NCBI GenBank assembly: GCA_022457155.1
Contig: JAJGOT010000205.1
Coordinates: forward strand, 1,266,501-1,330,500
From: Cladopsammia gracilis
Lineage: Eukaryota > Cnidaria > Anthozoa > Scleractinia > Dendrophylliidae
Reading direction: 5' to 3'
DNA length: 64,000 nucleotides
The position numbers were made by a program, and so were the translations under genes. A model generated the notes under the pieces. The model did not search any database and was not told the origin of the DNA. It worked only from the letters and a program-made list of their open reading frames with translations. Below, piece by piece: positions 1 to 11,721 of the stretch. Each line of letters starts with the position of its first letter. Positions within the stretch are counted from its first letter, which is position 1.

Positions 1-1797
1 AGGAATATGATTGTATAAGCGTAACAGCAAAATCGACTTCCTCGGCTATAGTTTCGGACATATGGAGTCTTTAGTGGGAATCAAAACCATGATTGTTGCT
101 CTTAACGGTGACCCAACCTGCATCTACCAAAAGTTGCAAAGGACGAACAGTAAATCCAGGGTTTCAATGAAATTCAAACCAGTGACCTTTGCTGTAACGG
201 TGGACCTACCGGTCTCTACCAAACGTTGCAAGTAGTAATGGAATTCCGAAAACCATCGTCCTTGCTCGACAATTCTGAAGAGGTAAGTGACTGTATAAGC
301 ATAACAGAAAAATCGATTTTCTTCGCTGTAATTGTGGACATATCGAGTCTTTAATAGGAATCAATCCATTGATTTTTGCTTTAACGGTGGACCTACTGCT
401 CTCTACCAAACGTTGGAAGTTGTAATAGTATTCAAAACCCTGGTCCTTGCTCAACAATTCTGAAGTTACTCTTCAAACAATGTAGTTTGTAAAAAAACAA
501 ATCAGAACAGGAAAATGTGAGGCTTTAGTTGCATTCAAACCGTTTGCTATATCGTTTAAGCTACTGAGAATAGAGACATTCATCACAACATAGGTTAACT
601 GTGGTTTTGCATTCTAACTTCCTTGTTCTTGAGAATACTTTTGATTCAGGTCAGGAAGTTCCAGGTGTCATAACAGCCAAAAAAAGACGTTTTCTGTGAC
701 ATCGTATGGAGATTTGCCTGAGGTGGGCTTACAAGAGGAATATGATTGTATAAGCATAACAGAAAAATCGACTTCCTTCGCTATAATTTCGGACATATCG
801 TGTCTTTAGTGGGAATTAAAACCATGATCATTGCTCTCAACGGTGACTCAACCTGCATCTACCGAAATTTGCAAAGGACGAACAGTAAATCCGAGGTTTC
901 AATGAAACTCAAACCCGTGGCCTTTGCTGTAACGGTGGACCTAGTGGTCTCTACCAAACGTTGCAAGTAGTAATGGAATTCCAAAAACCATCGTCCTTGC
1001 TCGACAATTCTGAAGAAGTAAGTGACTGTATAAGCATAACAGAAAAATCGATTTTCTTCGCTATAATTGTGGACATATCGAGTCTTTAATAGGAATCAAT
1101 CCATTGATTTTTGCTTCAACGGTGGACCTACTGCTCTCTACCAAACGTAGGAAGTTGTAATGGTATTCAAAACCATGGTCCTTGCTCAACAATTCTGAAG
1201 TTACCCTTCAAACAATGTAGTTTGTAAAAAAACAAATCACAGGAGGAAAATGTGAGACTTTGGTTGCATTCAAACCGTTTGCTATATCGTTGAAGCTACT
1301 GAAAATAGAGACATTCATCACAACATAGGTAAACTCTGGTTTTGCATTCTAACTTCTTTGTTCTTGAGAATACTTTTTATTCAGGTCAGGAAGTTCCAGG
1401 TGTCATAACAGCCAATAAAGACGTTTCCTGTGACATCGTATGGAGATTTGCCTGAGGCGGGCCTACAAGAGGAATATGATTGTATAAGCATAACAGAAAA
1501 ATCGACTTCCTCCGCTATAATTTCGGACATATCGTGTCTTTAGTGGGAATTAAAACCATGATCATTTCTCTCAACGGTGACCCAATCTGCATCTACCAAA
1601 ATTTGCACAGGACGAACAGTAAATCGGAGGTTTCAATGAAATTCAAACCCGTGGCCTTTGCTGTAACGGTGGACCTACTGGTCCCTACCAAACGTTGCAA
1701 GTAGTAATGGAATTCCGAAAACCATCGTCCTTGCTCGACAATTCTGAAGAGGTAAGTGACTGTATAAGCATAACAGAAAAATCGATTTTCTTCGCTG
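1..1797 (+). repeat. Partial K-M1-M2 block of three L monomers
   Basis: Matches 19,238-21,030 almost base for base, apart from one extra A in the later copy near 19,917. It holds the end of the K monomer (marked by AAGCGTAACAGCAAAATCG at about 16), all of M1 (607-1341) and the front of M2 (from 1342). Homology to this block stops between 1,797 and 1,823: the GCTGTAATTG typical of M2 is followed by TAAGGAGAATC, typical of a different monomer (near 25,700). Confidence 0.85.
650..735 (+). pseudogene. Degenerate exon-like segment in L monomers (representative)
   Basis: The acceptor side is kept (ATTCAG|GTCAGG), but the frame is shifted by extra bases (AAAAAAAGACG, GCCTGAGG) and, in copies without the A insertion, GCC TGA is a stop. 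At the donor position the sequence is AAGAGGAATATG, so GT is gone. The nearest GTAAGT now lies after module X (near 1019). All L monomers I read share this state, so the damage predates their spread. Confidence 0.5.
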
Positions 1798-1822
1798 TAA
1801 TTGTGGACATATCGAGTCTTTA

Positions 1823-3830
1823 AGGAGAATCAAAGCCATGATCTTTGCTTTAACGGTGGACCTACTGCTCTCTACCAAACGTTGGAAGTTGTAATGGTAT
1901 TCAAATCCATGGTCCTTGCTAAACAATTCTGAAGTTACAAACAACGTTGTTTGTAAAAAATAAAACACAGGAAGAAAATGACTGACTTTAGTTGCATTCA
2001 AACCGTTTGCTATATCGTTGAAGCTACTGAGAATAGAGACGTTCATCACAACATAGGTAAACTCTGGTTTTGCATTCTAACTTCCTTGTTCTTGAGAACA
2101 CTTTTTATTCAGGTCAGGAAGTTCCAGGTGTCATAACAGCCAAAAAAAGACGTTTCCTCTGACATCGTATGGAGATGTGCCGAGGCTTACCTTCAAGAGG
2201 TAAGTGACTGTATAAGCATAACAGAAAAATCGATTTTCTTCGCTATAATTGTGGACATATCGAGTCTTTAATGGGAATCAAACAATTGATTTTTGCTTTA
2301 ACGGTGGACCTGCTGGTCTCTACCAAACGTTGAAAGTTGTAATGGTATTCAAAACCATGGTCGTTGCACAACAATTCTGAACTTACCCTTAAAACAATGT
2401 ACTTTATAAAGAAACAAAGCAAACGAGAAAAATGTCAGACTTTAGTTGCATTGAAACCGTTTGCTATATCGTTGAAGCTACTGAGAATTCAGACGCTCAT
2501 CACAACATATGTAAACTCTGATTTTGCATTCTAACTTCCTTGTTCTTGAGAATACTTTTTATTCAGGTCAGGAAGTTCCCGGTGTCATAACAGCCAAAAA
2601 ACACGATTCCTGTGACATCGTATGGAGATTTGGCGAGGCTTACCTTCAAGAGGTAAATGACTGTATAAGCATAACAGAAAAATCGATTTTCTTCGCTATA
2701 ATTGTGGACATATCGAGTCTTTAATGAGAATCAAACAATTGATTTTTGCTTTAACGGTGGACCTACTGGTCTCTACCAAACGTTGGAAGTTGTAATGGTA
2801 TTCAAAACCATGGTCCTTGCTCAACAATTCTGAAGTTACTCTTCAAACAATGTAGTTTGTAAAAAAATAACAAAGGAGGAAAATGTGTGACTTTAGTTGC
2901 ATTGAAACCGTTTGCTATATCGTTGAAGCTACTGAGAATTCAGACGCTTATCACAACATATGTAAACTCTGGTTTTGCATTCTAACTTCCTTGTTCTTGA
3001 GAATACTTTTTATTCAGGTCAGGAAGGTCCAGGTGTCATAACAGCCAAAAAACACGATTCCTGTGACATGGTATGGAGATTTGCCGAGGCTTACCTTTAA
3101 GAGGTAAGTGACTGTATAAGCATAACAGAAAAATCGATTTTCTTCGCTATAATTGTGGACATATCGAGTCTTTAAGGAGAATCAAAGCCATGATCTTTGC
3201 TTTAACGGTGGACCTACTGGTCTCTACCAAACGTTGGAAGTTGTAATGGTATTCAAATCCATGGTCCTTGCTAAACAATTCTGAAGTTACAAACAACGTT
3301 GTTTGTAAAAAATAAAACACAGGAAGAAAATGACTGACTTTAGTTGCATTCAAACCGTTTGCTATATCGTTGAAGCTACTGAGAATAGAGACGCTCATCA
3401 CAACATAGGTAAACTCTGGTTTTGCATTCTAACTTCCTTGTTCTTGAGAATACTTTTTATTCAGGTCAGGAAGTTCCAGGTGTCATAAAAGCCAAAAAAG
3501 ACGCTTCCTGTGACATGGTATGGAGATTTGCCGAGGCTTACCTTCAAGAGGTAAGTGACTGTATAAGCATAACAGAAAAATCGATTTTCTTCGCTATGAT
3601 TGTGGACATATCGAGTCTTTAATGAGAATCAAAGCCATGATCTTTGCTTTAACGGTGGACCTGCTGGTCTTTACCAAACGTTGGAAGTTGTAATGGTATT
3701 CAAAACCATGGTCGTTGCTCAACAATTCTGAAGGTACTCTTCAAACAATGTAGTTTGTAAAAAAACAAATCACAGGAGGAAAATTTGAGGCTTTAGTTGC
3801 ATTCAAACCGTTTGCTATATCGTTGAAGCT
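1823..3830 (+). repeat. Displaced segment matching 25,701-27,708
   Basis: A constant offset of 23,878 bp joins this stretch to the regular unit downstream (marks 2524, 2975, 3422 against 26402, 26853, 27300). It contains S monomers starting at 2070, 2524, 2975 and 3422. Relative to the regular order, the monomers between M2 and this point are missing, which is a deletion of several kilobases by recombination between repeats. Confidence 0.8.
3287..3308. repeat. 22-bp perfect palindrome, subset of monomers
   Basis: The core ACAAACAACGTTGTTTGT is self-complementary and extends two bases on each side. Other monomers read GTTACTCTTCAAACAATG...TTTGT here; loss of 5 bp plus changes in the centre made the dyad. 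Other perfect copies: 1935-1956, 9665-9686, 25813-25834, 27165-27186, 36375-36396, 37727-37748, 44722-44743, 46068-46089, 55222-55243, 56575-56596, 63584-63605. In the regular region they sit at two fixed places per unit, about 1.35 kb apart. Could be a cruciform-prone site or simply a subfamily marker. Confidence 0.9.
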
Positions 3831-3944
3831 ACTGAGAATAGAGACATTAATCACAACATAGGTAAACTCTGGTTTTGCATTCTAACTTCCTTGTTCTTGA
3901 GAATACTTTTTATTCAGGTCAGGAAGTTCCAGGTGTCATAACAG

Positions 3945-5000
3945 CCAAAAAAAGACGTTTTCTGTGACATCGTATGGAGATTTGCCTGAGGTGGGCTTAC
4001 AAGAGGAATATGATTGTATAAGCATAACAGAAAAATCGACTTCCTTCGCTATAATTTCGGACATATCGTGTCTTTAGTGGGAATTAAAACCATGATCATT
4101 GCTCTCAACGGTGACTCAACCTGCATCTACCGAAATTTGCAAAGGACGAACAGTAAATCCGAGGTTTCAATGAAACTCAAACCCGTGGCCTTTGCTGTAA
4201 CGGTGGACCTAGTGGTCTCTACCAAACGTTGCAAGTAGTAATGGAATTCCAAAAACCATCGTCCTTGCTCGACAATTCTGAAGAAGTAAGTGACTGTATA
4301 AGCATAACAGAAAAATCGATTTTCTTCGCTATAATTGTGGACATATCGAGTCTTTAATAGGAATCAATCCATTGATTTTTGCTTCAACGGTGGACCTACT
4401 GCTCTCTACCAAACGTAGGAAGTTGTAATGGTATTCAAAACCATGGTCCTTGCTCAACAATTCTGAAGTTACCCTTCAAACAATGTAGTTTGTAAAAAAA
4501 CAAATCACAGGAGGAAAATGTGAGACTTTGGTTGCATTCAAACCGTTTGCTATATCGTTGAAGCTACTGAAAATAGAGACATTCATCACAACATAGGTAA
4601 ACTCTGGTTTTGCATTCTAACTTCTTTGTTCTTGAGAATACTTTTTATTCAGGTCAGGAAGTTCCAGGTGTCATAACAGCCAATAAAGACGTTTCCTGTG
4701 ACATCGTATGGAGATTTGCCTGAGGCGGGCCTACAAGAGGAATATGATTGTATAAGCATAACAGAAAAATCGACTTCCTCCGCTATAATTTCGGACATAT
4801 CGTGTCTTTAGTGGGAATTAAAACCATGATCATTTCTCTCAACGGTGACCCAATCTGCATCTACCAAAATTTGCAAAGGACGAACAGTAAATCGGAGGTT
4901 TCAATGAAATTCAAACCCGTGGCCTTTGCTGTAACGGTGGACCTACTGGTCTCTACCAAACGTTGCAAGTAGTAATGGAATTCCGAAAACCATCGTCCTT
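3945..5000 (+). repeat. Second copy of M1-M2, 3,268 bp after the first
   Basis: From the AAAAAAAGACGTTTTCTG stretch onward this repeats 677-1,730 at an offset of 3,268 bp, including M1 (mark 3875) and M2 (mark 4610). In M2, CTGGTCTCTACC replaces the CTGGTCCCTACC of the first copy, and the body has TAATGTGAATC (near 5,091), a marker of the M2' monomers at 28939, 39501 and 58350. This monomer is therefore an M2/M2' recombinant. Confidence 0.78.
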
Positions 5001-7020
5001 GCTCGACAATTCTGAAGAGGTAAGTGACTGTATAAGCATAACAGAAAAATCGATTTTCTTCGCTGTAATTGTGGACATATCGAGTCTTTAATGTGAATCA
5101 AACCCATGATCTTTGCTTTAACGGTGGACCTACTGGTCTCTACCAAACGTTGGAAGTTGTAATGGTATTCAAAACCATGGTCCCTTCTCAACAATTCTGA
5201 AGTTACTCTTCAAACAATGTAGTTTGTAAAAAAATAAAACACAGGAGGAAAATGTGTGACTTTAGTTGCATTGAAACCGTTTGCTATATCGTTGAAGCTA
5301 CTGAGAATAGCGACGTTCATCACAACATATGTAAACTCTGGTTTTGCATTCTAACTTCCTTGTTCTTGAGAATACTTTTTATTCAGGTCAGGAAGTTCCA
5401 GGTGTCATAACAGCCAAAAAAGACGCTTCCTGTGACATCGTATGGAGATTTGCCGAGGCTTACCTTCAAGAGGTAAGTGACTGCATAAGCATAACACAAA
5501 AATCGATTTTCTTTGTTATAATTGTGGACATATCGAGTCTTTAATAGGAATCAATCCATTGATTTTTGCCTTAACGGTGGTCCTACTGCTCTCTACCAAA
5601 CGTTGGAAGTTGTAATGGTATTCAAAACCATGGTCCTTGCTCAACAATTATGAAGTTACTCTTCAAACAATGTAATTTGTAAAAAAACAAATCACAGGAG
5701 GAAAATGTGAGACTTCAGTTGCATTCAAACCGTTTGCTATATCGTTGAAGCTACTGAGAATAGAGACATTCATCACAACATAGGTAAACTCTGGTTTTGC
5801 ATTCTAACTTCCTTGTTCTTGAGAATACTTTTTGTTCAGGTCAGGAAGTTCCAGGTGTCATAACAGCCAAAAAAGACGCTTCCTGTGACATGGTATGCAG
5901 ATTTGCCGAGGCTTACCTTCAAGAGGTAAGTGACTGTATTAGCATAACAGAAAAATCGATTTTCTTCGCTATAATTGTGGACATATCGAGTCTTTAATGA
6001 GAATCAAAGCTATAATCTTTGCTTTAACGGTGGACCTGCTGGTCTCTACCAAACGTTGGAAGTTGAAATGGTATTCAAGACCATGGTCGTTGCTCAACAA
6101 TTCTGAAGTTACTCTTAAAACAATGTAGTTTGTAAACAAACAAAACACAGGAGGAAAATGTGAGGCTTTAGTTGCATTCAAATCGTTTGCTATATCGTTG
6201 AAGCTACTGAGAATAGAGACATTCATCACAACATAAGTAAACTCTGGTTTTGCAATTTAACTTCCTTGTTCTTGAATACTTTTGATTCAGGTCAGGAAGT
6301 TCCAGGTGTCATAACAGCCAAAAAAAGACGTTTCCTGTGACATCGTATGGAGATTTGCCTGAGGTGGGCCTACAAGAGGAATATGATTGTATAAGCATAA
6401 CAGAAAAATCGATTTTCTTTGCTATAATTGTGGACAAATCGAGTCTTTAATGGGAATCAAACAATTGATTTTTGCTTTAACGGTGGACCTGCTGGTCTCT
6501 ACTAAACGTTGGAAGTTGTAATGGTATTCAAAACCATGGTCGTGGCACAACAATTCTGAAGTTACTCTTAAAACAATGTAGTTTATAAAGAAACAAAGCA
6601 AACGAGGAAAATGTCAGACTTTAGTTGCATTGAAACCGTTTGCTATATCGTTGAAGTTACTGAGAATTCAGACGCTCATCACAACATATGTAAACTCTGG
6701 TTTTGCATTCTAACTTCCTTGTTCTTGAGAATACTTTTTATTCAGGTCAGGAAGTTCCCGGTGACATAACAGCCAAAAAAGACGTTTCCTGTGACATGGT
6801 ATGGAGATTTGCCTGAGGTGGGCCTACAAGAGGAATATGATTGTATAAGCATAACAGAGAAATCGACTTCCTCCGCTATAACTTCCGACATATGATGTCT
6901 TAAGTGGGAATCAAAACCATGATCATTGCTCTTAACGGTGACCCAACCTGCATCTACCAAAATTTGCAAAGGACGAACAGTAAATCCGAGGTTTCAATGA
7001 AATTCAAACCCGTGGCCTTT
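5000..7020 (+). repeat. Segment matching 39,890-41,910
   Basis: Offset 34,891 bp. Marks 5344, 5797, 6250 and 6703 correspond to 40235, 40688, 41141 and 41594, including the rare TGCAATTTAAC variant at 6250 and TATGTAAACTC before 5344. Differences accumulate from about 6.5 kb (GTTACTC against GTTGCTC; ATACTTTTTATT against ATACGTTTTATT) and the match is lost near 7,024. Confidence 0.78.
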
Positions 7021-9799
7021 GCTGTAACGGTGGACCTAGTGGTCTCTACCAAACGTTGCAAGTAGTAATGGAATTCCAAAAACCATCGTCCTTCCTCGAA
7101 GTTTCTGAAGAGGTAAGTGACTGTATAAGCATAACAGAAAAATCGATTTTCTTCGCTATAATTGTGGACAAATCGAGTCTTTAATGGGAATCAAACAATT
7201 GATTTTTGCTTTAAGAGTGGACCTGCTGGTCTCTACCAAACGTTGGAAGTTGTAATGGTATTCAAAACCATGGTTGTTGCACAACAATTCTGAAGTTACT
7301 CTTAAAACAATGTAGTTTATAAAGAAACGAAGCAAACGAGGAAAATGTCAGACTTTAGTTGCATTGAAACCGTTTGCTATATCGTTGAAGCTACTGAGAA
7401 TTCAGACGCTCATCACAACATATGTAAACTCTGGTTTTGCATTCTAACTTCCTTGTTCTTGAGAATACTTTTTATTCAGGTCAGGAAGTTCCAGGTGTCA
7501 TAACAGCCAAAAAACACGATTCCTGTGACATGGTATGGAGATTTGCCGAGGCTTACCTTCAAGAGGTAAGTGACTGTATAAGCATAACAGAAAAATCGAT
7601 TTTCTTCGCTATAATTGTGGACATATCGAGTCTTTAATAGGAATGAATCCATTGATTTTTGCTTTAACGGTGGACCTACTACTCTCTACCAAACGTTGGA
7701 AGTTGTAATGGTATTCAAAATATCCTTGCTCAACAATTCTGAAGTTACTCTTCAAACAATGTAGTTTGTAAAAAAACAAATCACAGGAGGAAAATGTGAG
7801 GCTTTAGTTGCATTCAAACCGTCTGCTATATCGTTGAAGCTACTGAGAATAGAGACATTCATCACAACATAGGTAAACTCTGGTTTTGCATTCTAACTTC
7901 CTTGTTCTTGAGAATGCTTTTGATTCAGGTCAGGAAGTTCCAGGTGTCATAACAGCCAAAAAAGACGTTTCCTGTGACATGGTATGGAGATTTGCCTGAG
8001 GTGGGACTACAAGAGGAATATGATTGTATAAGCATAACAGAAAAATCGACTTCCTCCGCTATAACTTCCGACATATAATGTCTTAAGTGGGAATCAAAAC
8101 CATGATCATTGCTCTCCACGGTGACCCAACCTGTATCTACCAAAAGTTGCAAAGGACGAACAGTAAATCCGAGGTTTCAATGAAATTCAAACCCGTGGCC
8201 TTTGCTGTAACGATGGACCTACTGGTCTCTACCAAACGTTACAAGTAGTAATGAAATTCCAAAAACCATCGTCCTTGCTCGACAATTCTGAAGAGGTAAG
8301 TGACTGTATAAGCATAACAGAAAAAACGATTTTCTTCGCTGTAATTGTGGACAAATCGAGTCTTTAATGGGAATCAAACAATTGATTTTTGCTTTAACAG
8401 TGGACCTGCTGGTCTCTACCAAACGTTGGAAGTTGTAATGGTATTCAAAACCATGGTCCTTGCTCAACAATTATGAATTTACTCTTCAACCAACGTAGTT
8501 TGTAAAAAAACAAATCACAGGAGGAAAATGTGAGGCTTTAGTTGCATTCAAACCGTTTGCTATATCGTTGAAGCTACTGAGAGTAGAGACATTCATCACA
8601 ACATAGGTAAACTGTGGTTTTGCATTCTAACTTCCTTGTTCTTGAGAATACTGTTTATTCAGGTCAGGAAGTTCCAGGTGTCATAACAGCCAAAAAAGAC
8701 GTTTCCTGTGACATCGTATGGAGATTTTCCTGAGGTGGGCCTGCAAGAGGATATGATTGTATAAGCATAAGAGAAAAATCGACCTCCTCCGCTATAATTT
8801 CGGAAATATCGAGTCTTTAATGGGAATCAAACCCATGATCTTTGATTTAACGGTGGACCTACAGGTCTCTACCAAACGTTGTAAGTAGTAATGGTATGCA
8901 CAACCCTGGTCCTTGCTCAACAATTCTGAAGTTACTCTTCAAACAATGTAGTTTGTAAAAAAACAAATCACAGGAGGAAAATGAGGCTTTAGTTGCATTC
9001 AAACCGTTTGCTATATCGTTGAAGCTACTGAGCATAGAGACATTCATCACACCATAGGTAAACTCTGGTTTTGCATTCTAACTTCCTTGTTCTTGACAAT
9101 ACTTTTTATTCAGGTCAGGAAGTTCCAGGTGTCATAACAGCCAAAAAAGACGTTTCCTGTGACATCGTATGGAGATTTGCCTGAGGTGGGCCTACAAAAG
9201 GAATATGATTGTATAAGCATAACAGAAAAATCGACTTCCTCCGCTATAACTTCCGACATATAATGTCTTAAGTGGGAATCAAAACCATGATCATTGCTCT
9301 TAACGGTGACCCAACCTGCATCTACCAAAATTTGCAAAGGACGAACAGTAAATCCGAGGTTTCAATGAAATTCAAACCCGTGGCCTATGCTGTAACGGTG
9401 GACCTAGTGGTCTCTACCAAACGTTGCAAGTAGTAATGGAATTCCAAAAACCATCGTCCTTTACTCGAAGTTTCTGAAGAGGTAAGTGACTGTATAAGCA
9501 TAACAGAAAAATCGATTTTCTTCGCTATAATTGTGGACATATCGAGTCTTTAAGGAAAATCAAAGCCATGATCTTTGCTTTAACGGTGGACCTACTGGTC
9601 TCAACCAAACGTTGGAAGTTGTAATGGTATTCAAAACCATGGTCCTTGCTAAACAATTTTGAAGTTACAAACAACGTTGTTTGTAAAAAATAAAGCACAG
9701 GAGGAAAATGTCTGACTTTAGTTGCATTCAAACCGTTTGCTATATCGTTGAAGCTAGTGAGAATAGAGACGCTCATCACAACATAGGTAAACTCTGGTT
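7020..9799 (+). repeat. Mosaic stretch of mixed S, hybrid and L monomers
   Basis: Marks at 7437 (S, 449 bp), 7886 (L), 8620 (hybrid, 451 bp), 9071 (L, 729 bp). About 8,560-9,500 matches 27,693-28,633 at offset 19,133. The body of the 9071 monomer then switches to the palindrome-bearing type (9665-9686). The stretch around 7.0-8.5 kb has no single counterpart in the regular region; it reuses P-type X modules (TAACTTCCGACATAT) in a different order. Confidence 0.75.
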
Positions 9800-11721
9800 T
9801 TGCATTCTAACTTCCTTGTTCTTGAGAATACTTTTTATTCAGGTCAGGAAGTTCCAGGTGTCATAACAGCCAAAAAAGACGTTTCGTGTGACATCGTATG
9901 GAGATTTGCCGAGGCTTACCTTCAAGAGGTAAGTGAATGCATAAGGATAACAGAAAAATCGATTTTCTTCGCTATAATTGTGGACATATCGAGTCTTTAA
10001 TGGGAATCAAACAATTGATTTTTGCTTTAACGGTGGACCTGCTGGTCTCTACCAAACGTTGGAAGTTCTAATGGTATTCAAAACCATGGTCGTTGCACAA
10101 CAATTCTGAAGTTACTCTTAAAACAATGTACTTTATAAAGAAACAAAGCAAACGAGGAAAATGTCAGACTTAAGTTGCATTCAAATCGTTTGTTATATCG
10201 TTGAAGCTACTGAGAATAGAGACATTCATCACAACATAGGTAAACTCTGGTTTTGCATTCTAAATTCCTTGTTCTTGAGAATACTTTTTATTCAGGTCAG
10301 GAAGTTCCCGGTGTCATAACAGCCAAAAGACACGTTTCCTGTGACATCGTATGGAGATTTGCCTGAGGTGGGCCTACAAGAGGAATATGATTGTATAAGC
10401 ATAACAGAAAAATCGACTTCCTAAGCTATAATTTCGGACATATCGTGTCTTTAGTGGGAATCAAAACCATGATCATTGCTCTTAACGGTGACCCAACCTG
10501 CATCTACCAAAAGTTGCAAAGGACGAACAGTAAATCCGAGGTTTCAATGAAATTCAAACCCGTGGCCTTTGCTGTAACGGTGGACCTACTGGTCTCTACC
10601 AAACGTTGCAAGTAGTAATGGAATTCCGAGAACCATCGTCCTTGCTCGACAATTCTGAAGAGGTAAGTGACTGTATAAGCATAACAGAAAAATCGATTTT
10701 CTTCGTTTTAATTGTGGACATATCGAGTCTTTAATGGGAATCAAACCCACGATCTTTGCTTTAACGGTGGACCTACAGGTCTCTACCAAACGTTGGAAGT
10801 TGTAATGGTATTCAAAACCCTGGTCCTTGCTCAACAATTCTGAAGTTACTCTTGAAACAATGTAATTTGTAATAAAAACAAATCACAGGAGGAAAATGTG
10901 AGGCTTTAGTTGCATTCAAAACGTTTGCTATATCGTTGAAGCTACTGAGAATAGAGACATTCATCACAACATAGGTAAACTCTGGTTTTGCATTCTAACT
11001 TCCTTGTTCTTGAATACTTTTGATTCAGGTCAGGAAGTTCCAGGTGTCATAACAGCCAAAAAAGACGTTTCCTGTGACATCGTATGGAGATTTGCCTGAG
11101 GTGGGCCTACAAGAGGAATATGATTGTATAAGCATAACAGAAAAATCGACTTCCTCCGCTATAATTTCGGACATATCGTGTCTTTTAGTGGGAATCAAAA
11201 CCATGATCATTGCTCTTAACGGTGACCCAACCTGCATCTACCAAAAGTTGGAAAGGACAAACAGTAAATCCGAGGTTTCAATGAAATTCAAACCCGTGGC
11301 CTTTGCTGTAACGGTGGACCAAATGGTCTCTACCAAACGTTGCAAGTGGTAATAGAATTCCAAAAACCATCGTCCTTGCTCGATAATTCTGAAGAGGTAA
11401 GTGACTGTATAAGCATAAGAGAAAAATCGATTTTCTTCGCTGTAATTGTGGACATATCGAGTCTTTAATGGGAATCAAACCCATGATCTTTGCTTTAACG
11501 GTGGACCTACAGGTCTCTACCAAACGTTGGAAGTTGTAATGGTATTCAAAACCCTGGTCCTTGCTCAACAATTCTGAAGTTACTCTTGAAACAATGTAAT
11601 TTGTAATAAAAACAAATCACAGGAGGAAAATGTGAGGCTTTAGTTGCATTCAAAACGTTTGCTATATCGTTGAAGCTACTGAGAATAGAGACATTCATCA
11701 CAACATAGGTAAACTCTGGTT
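9800..11721 (+). repeat. S-L-L stretch, precursor of the 3.1-kb unit
   Basis: Monomers S 9800, L 10253 and L 10988. About 9,800-10,830 matches 12,455-13,490 at a spacing of 2,655 bp, and L 10988 closely resembles L 11722 and L 14823 (shared ATTTGTAATAAAAAC and TTGAATACTTTTGATTCAG variants). This is an older, less uniform layer of the same local duplication. Confidence 0.75.

Noticed and set aside
2873..2890. Shine-Dalgarno-like AGGAGG before ATG in each monomer (bacterial start site)
   Set aside because: In most monomers the ATG is followed at once by TGA, and a bacterial origin is not compatible with a 64-kb pure satellite carrying splice-like signals.
7000..7100. Array boundary near 7 kb, where homology to the downstream unit ends
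   Set aside because: The sequence on both sides is still the same satellite; only the subtype order changes.
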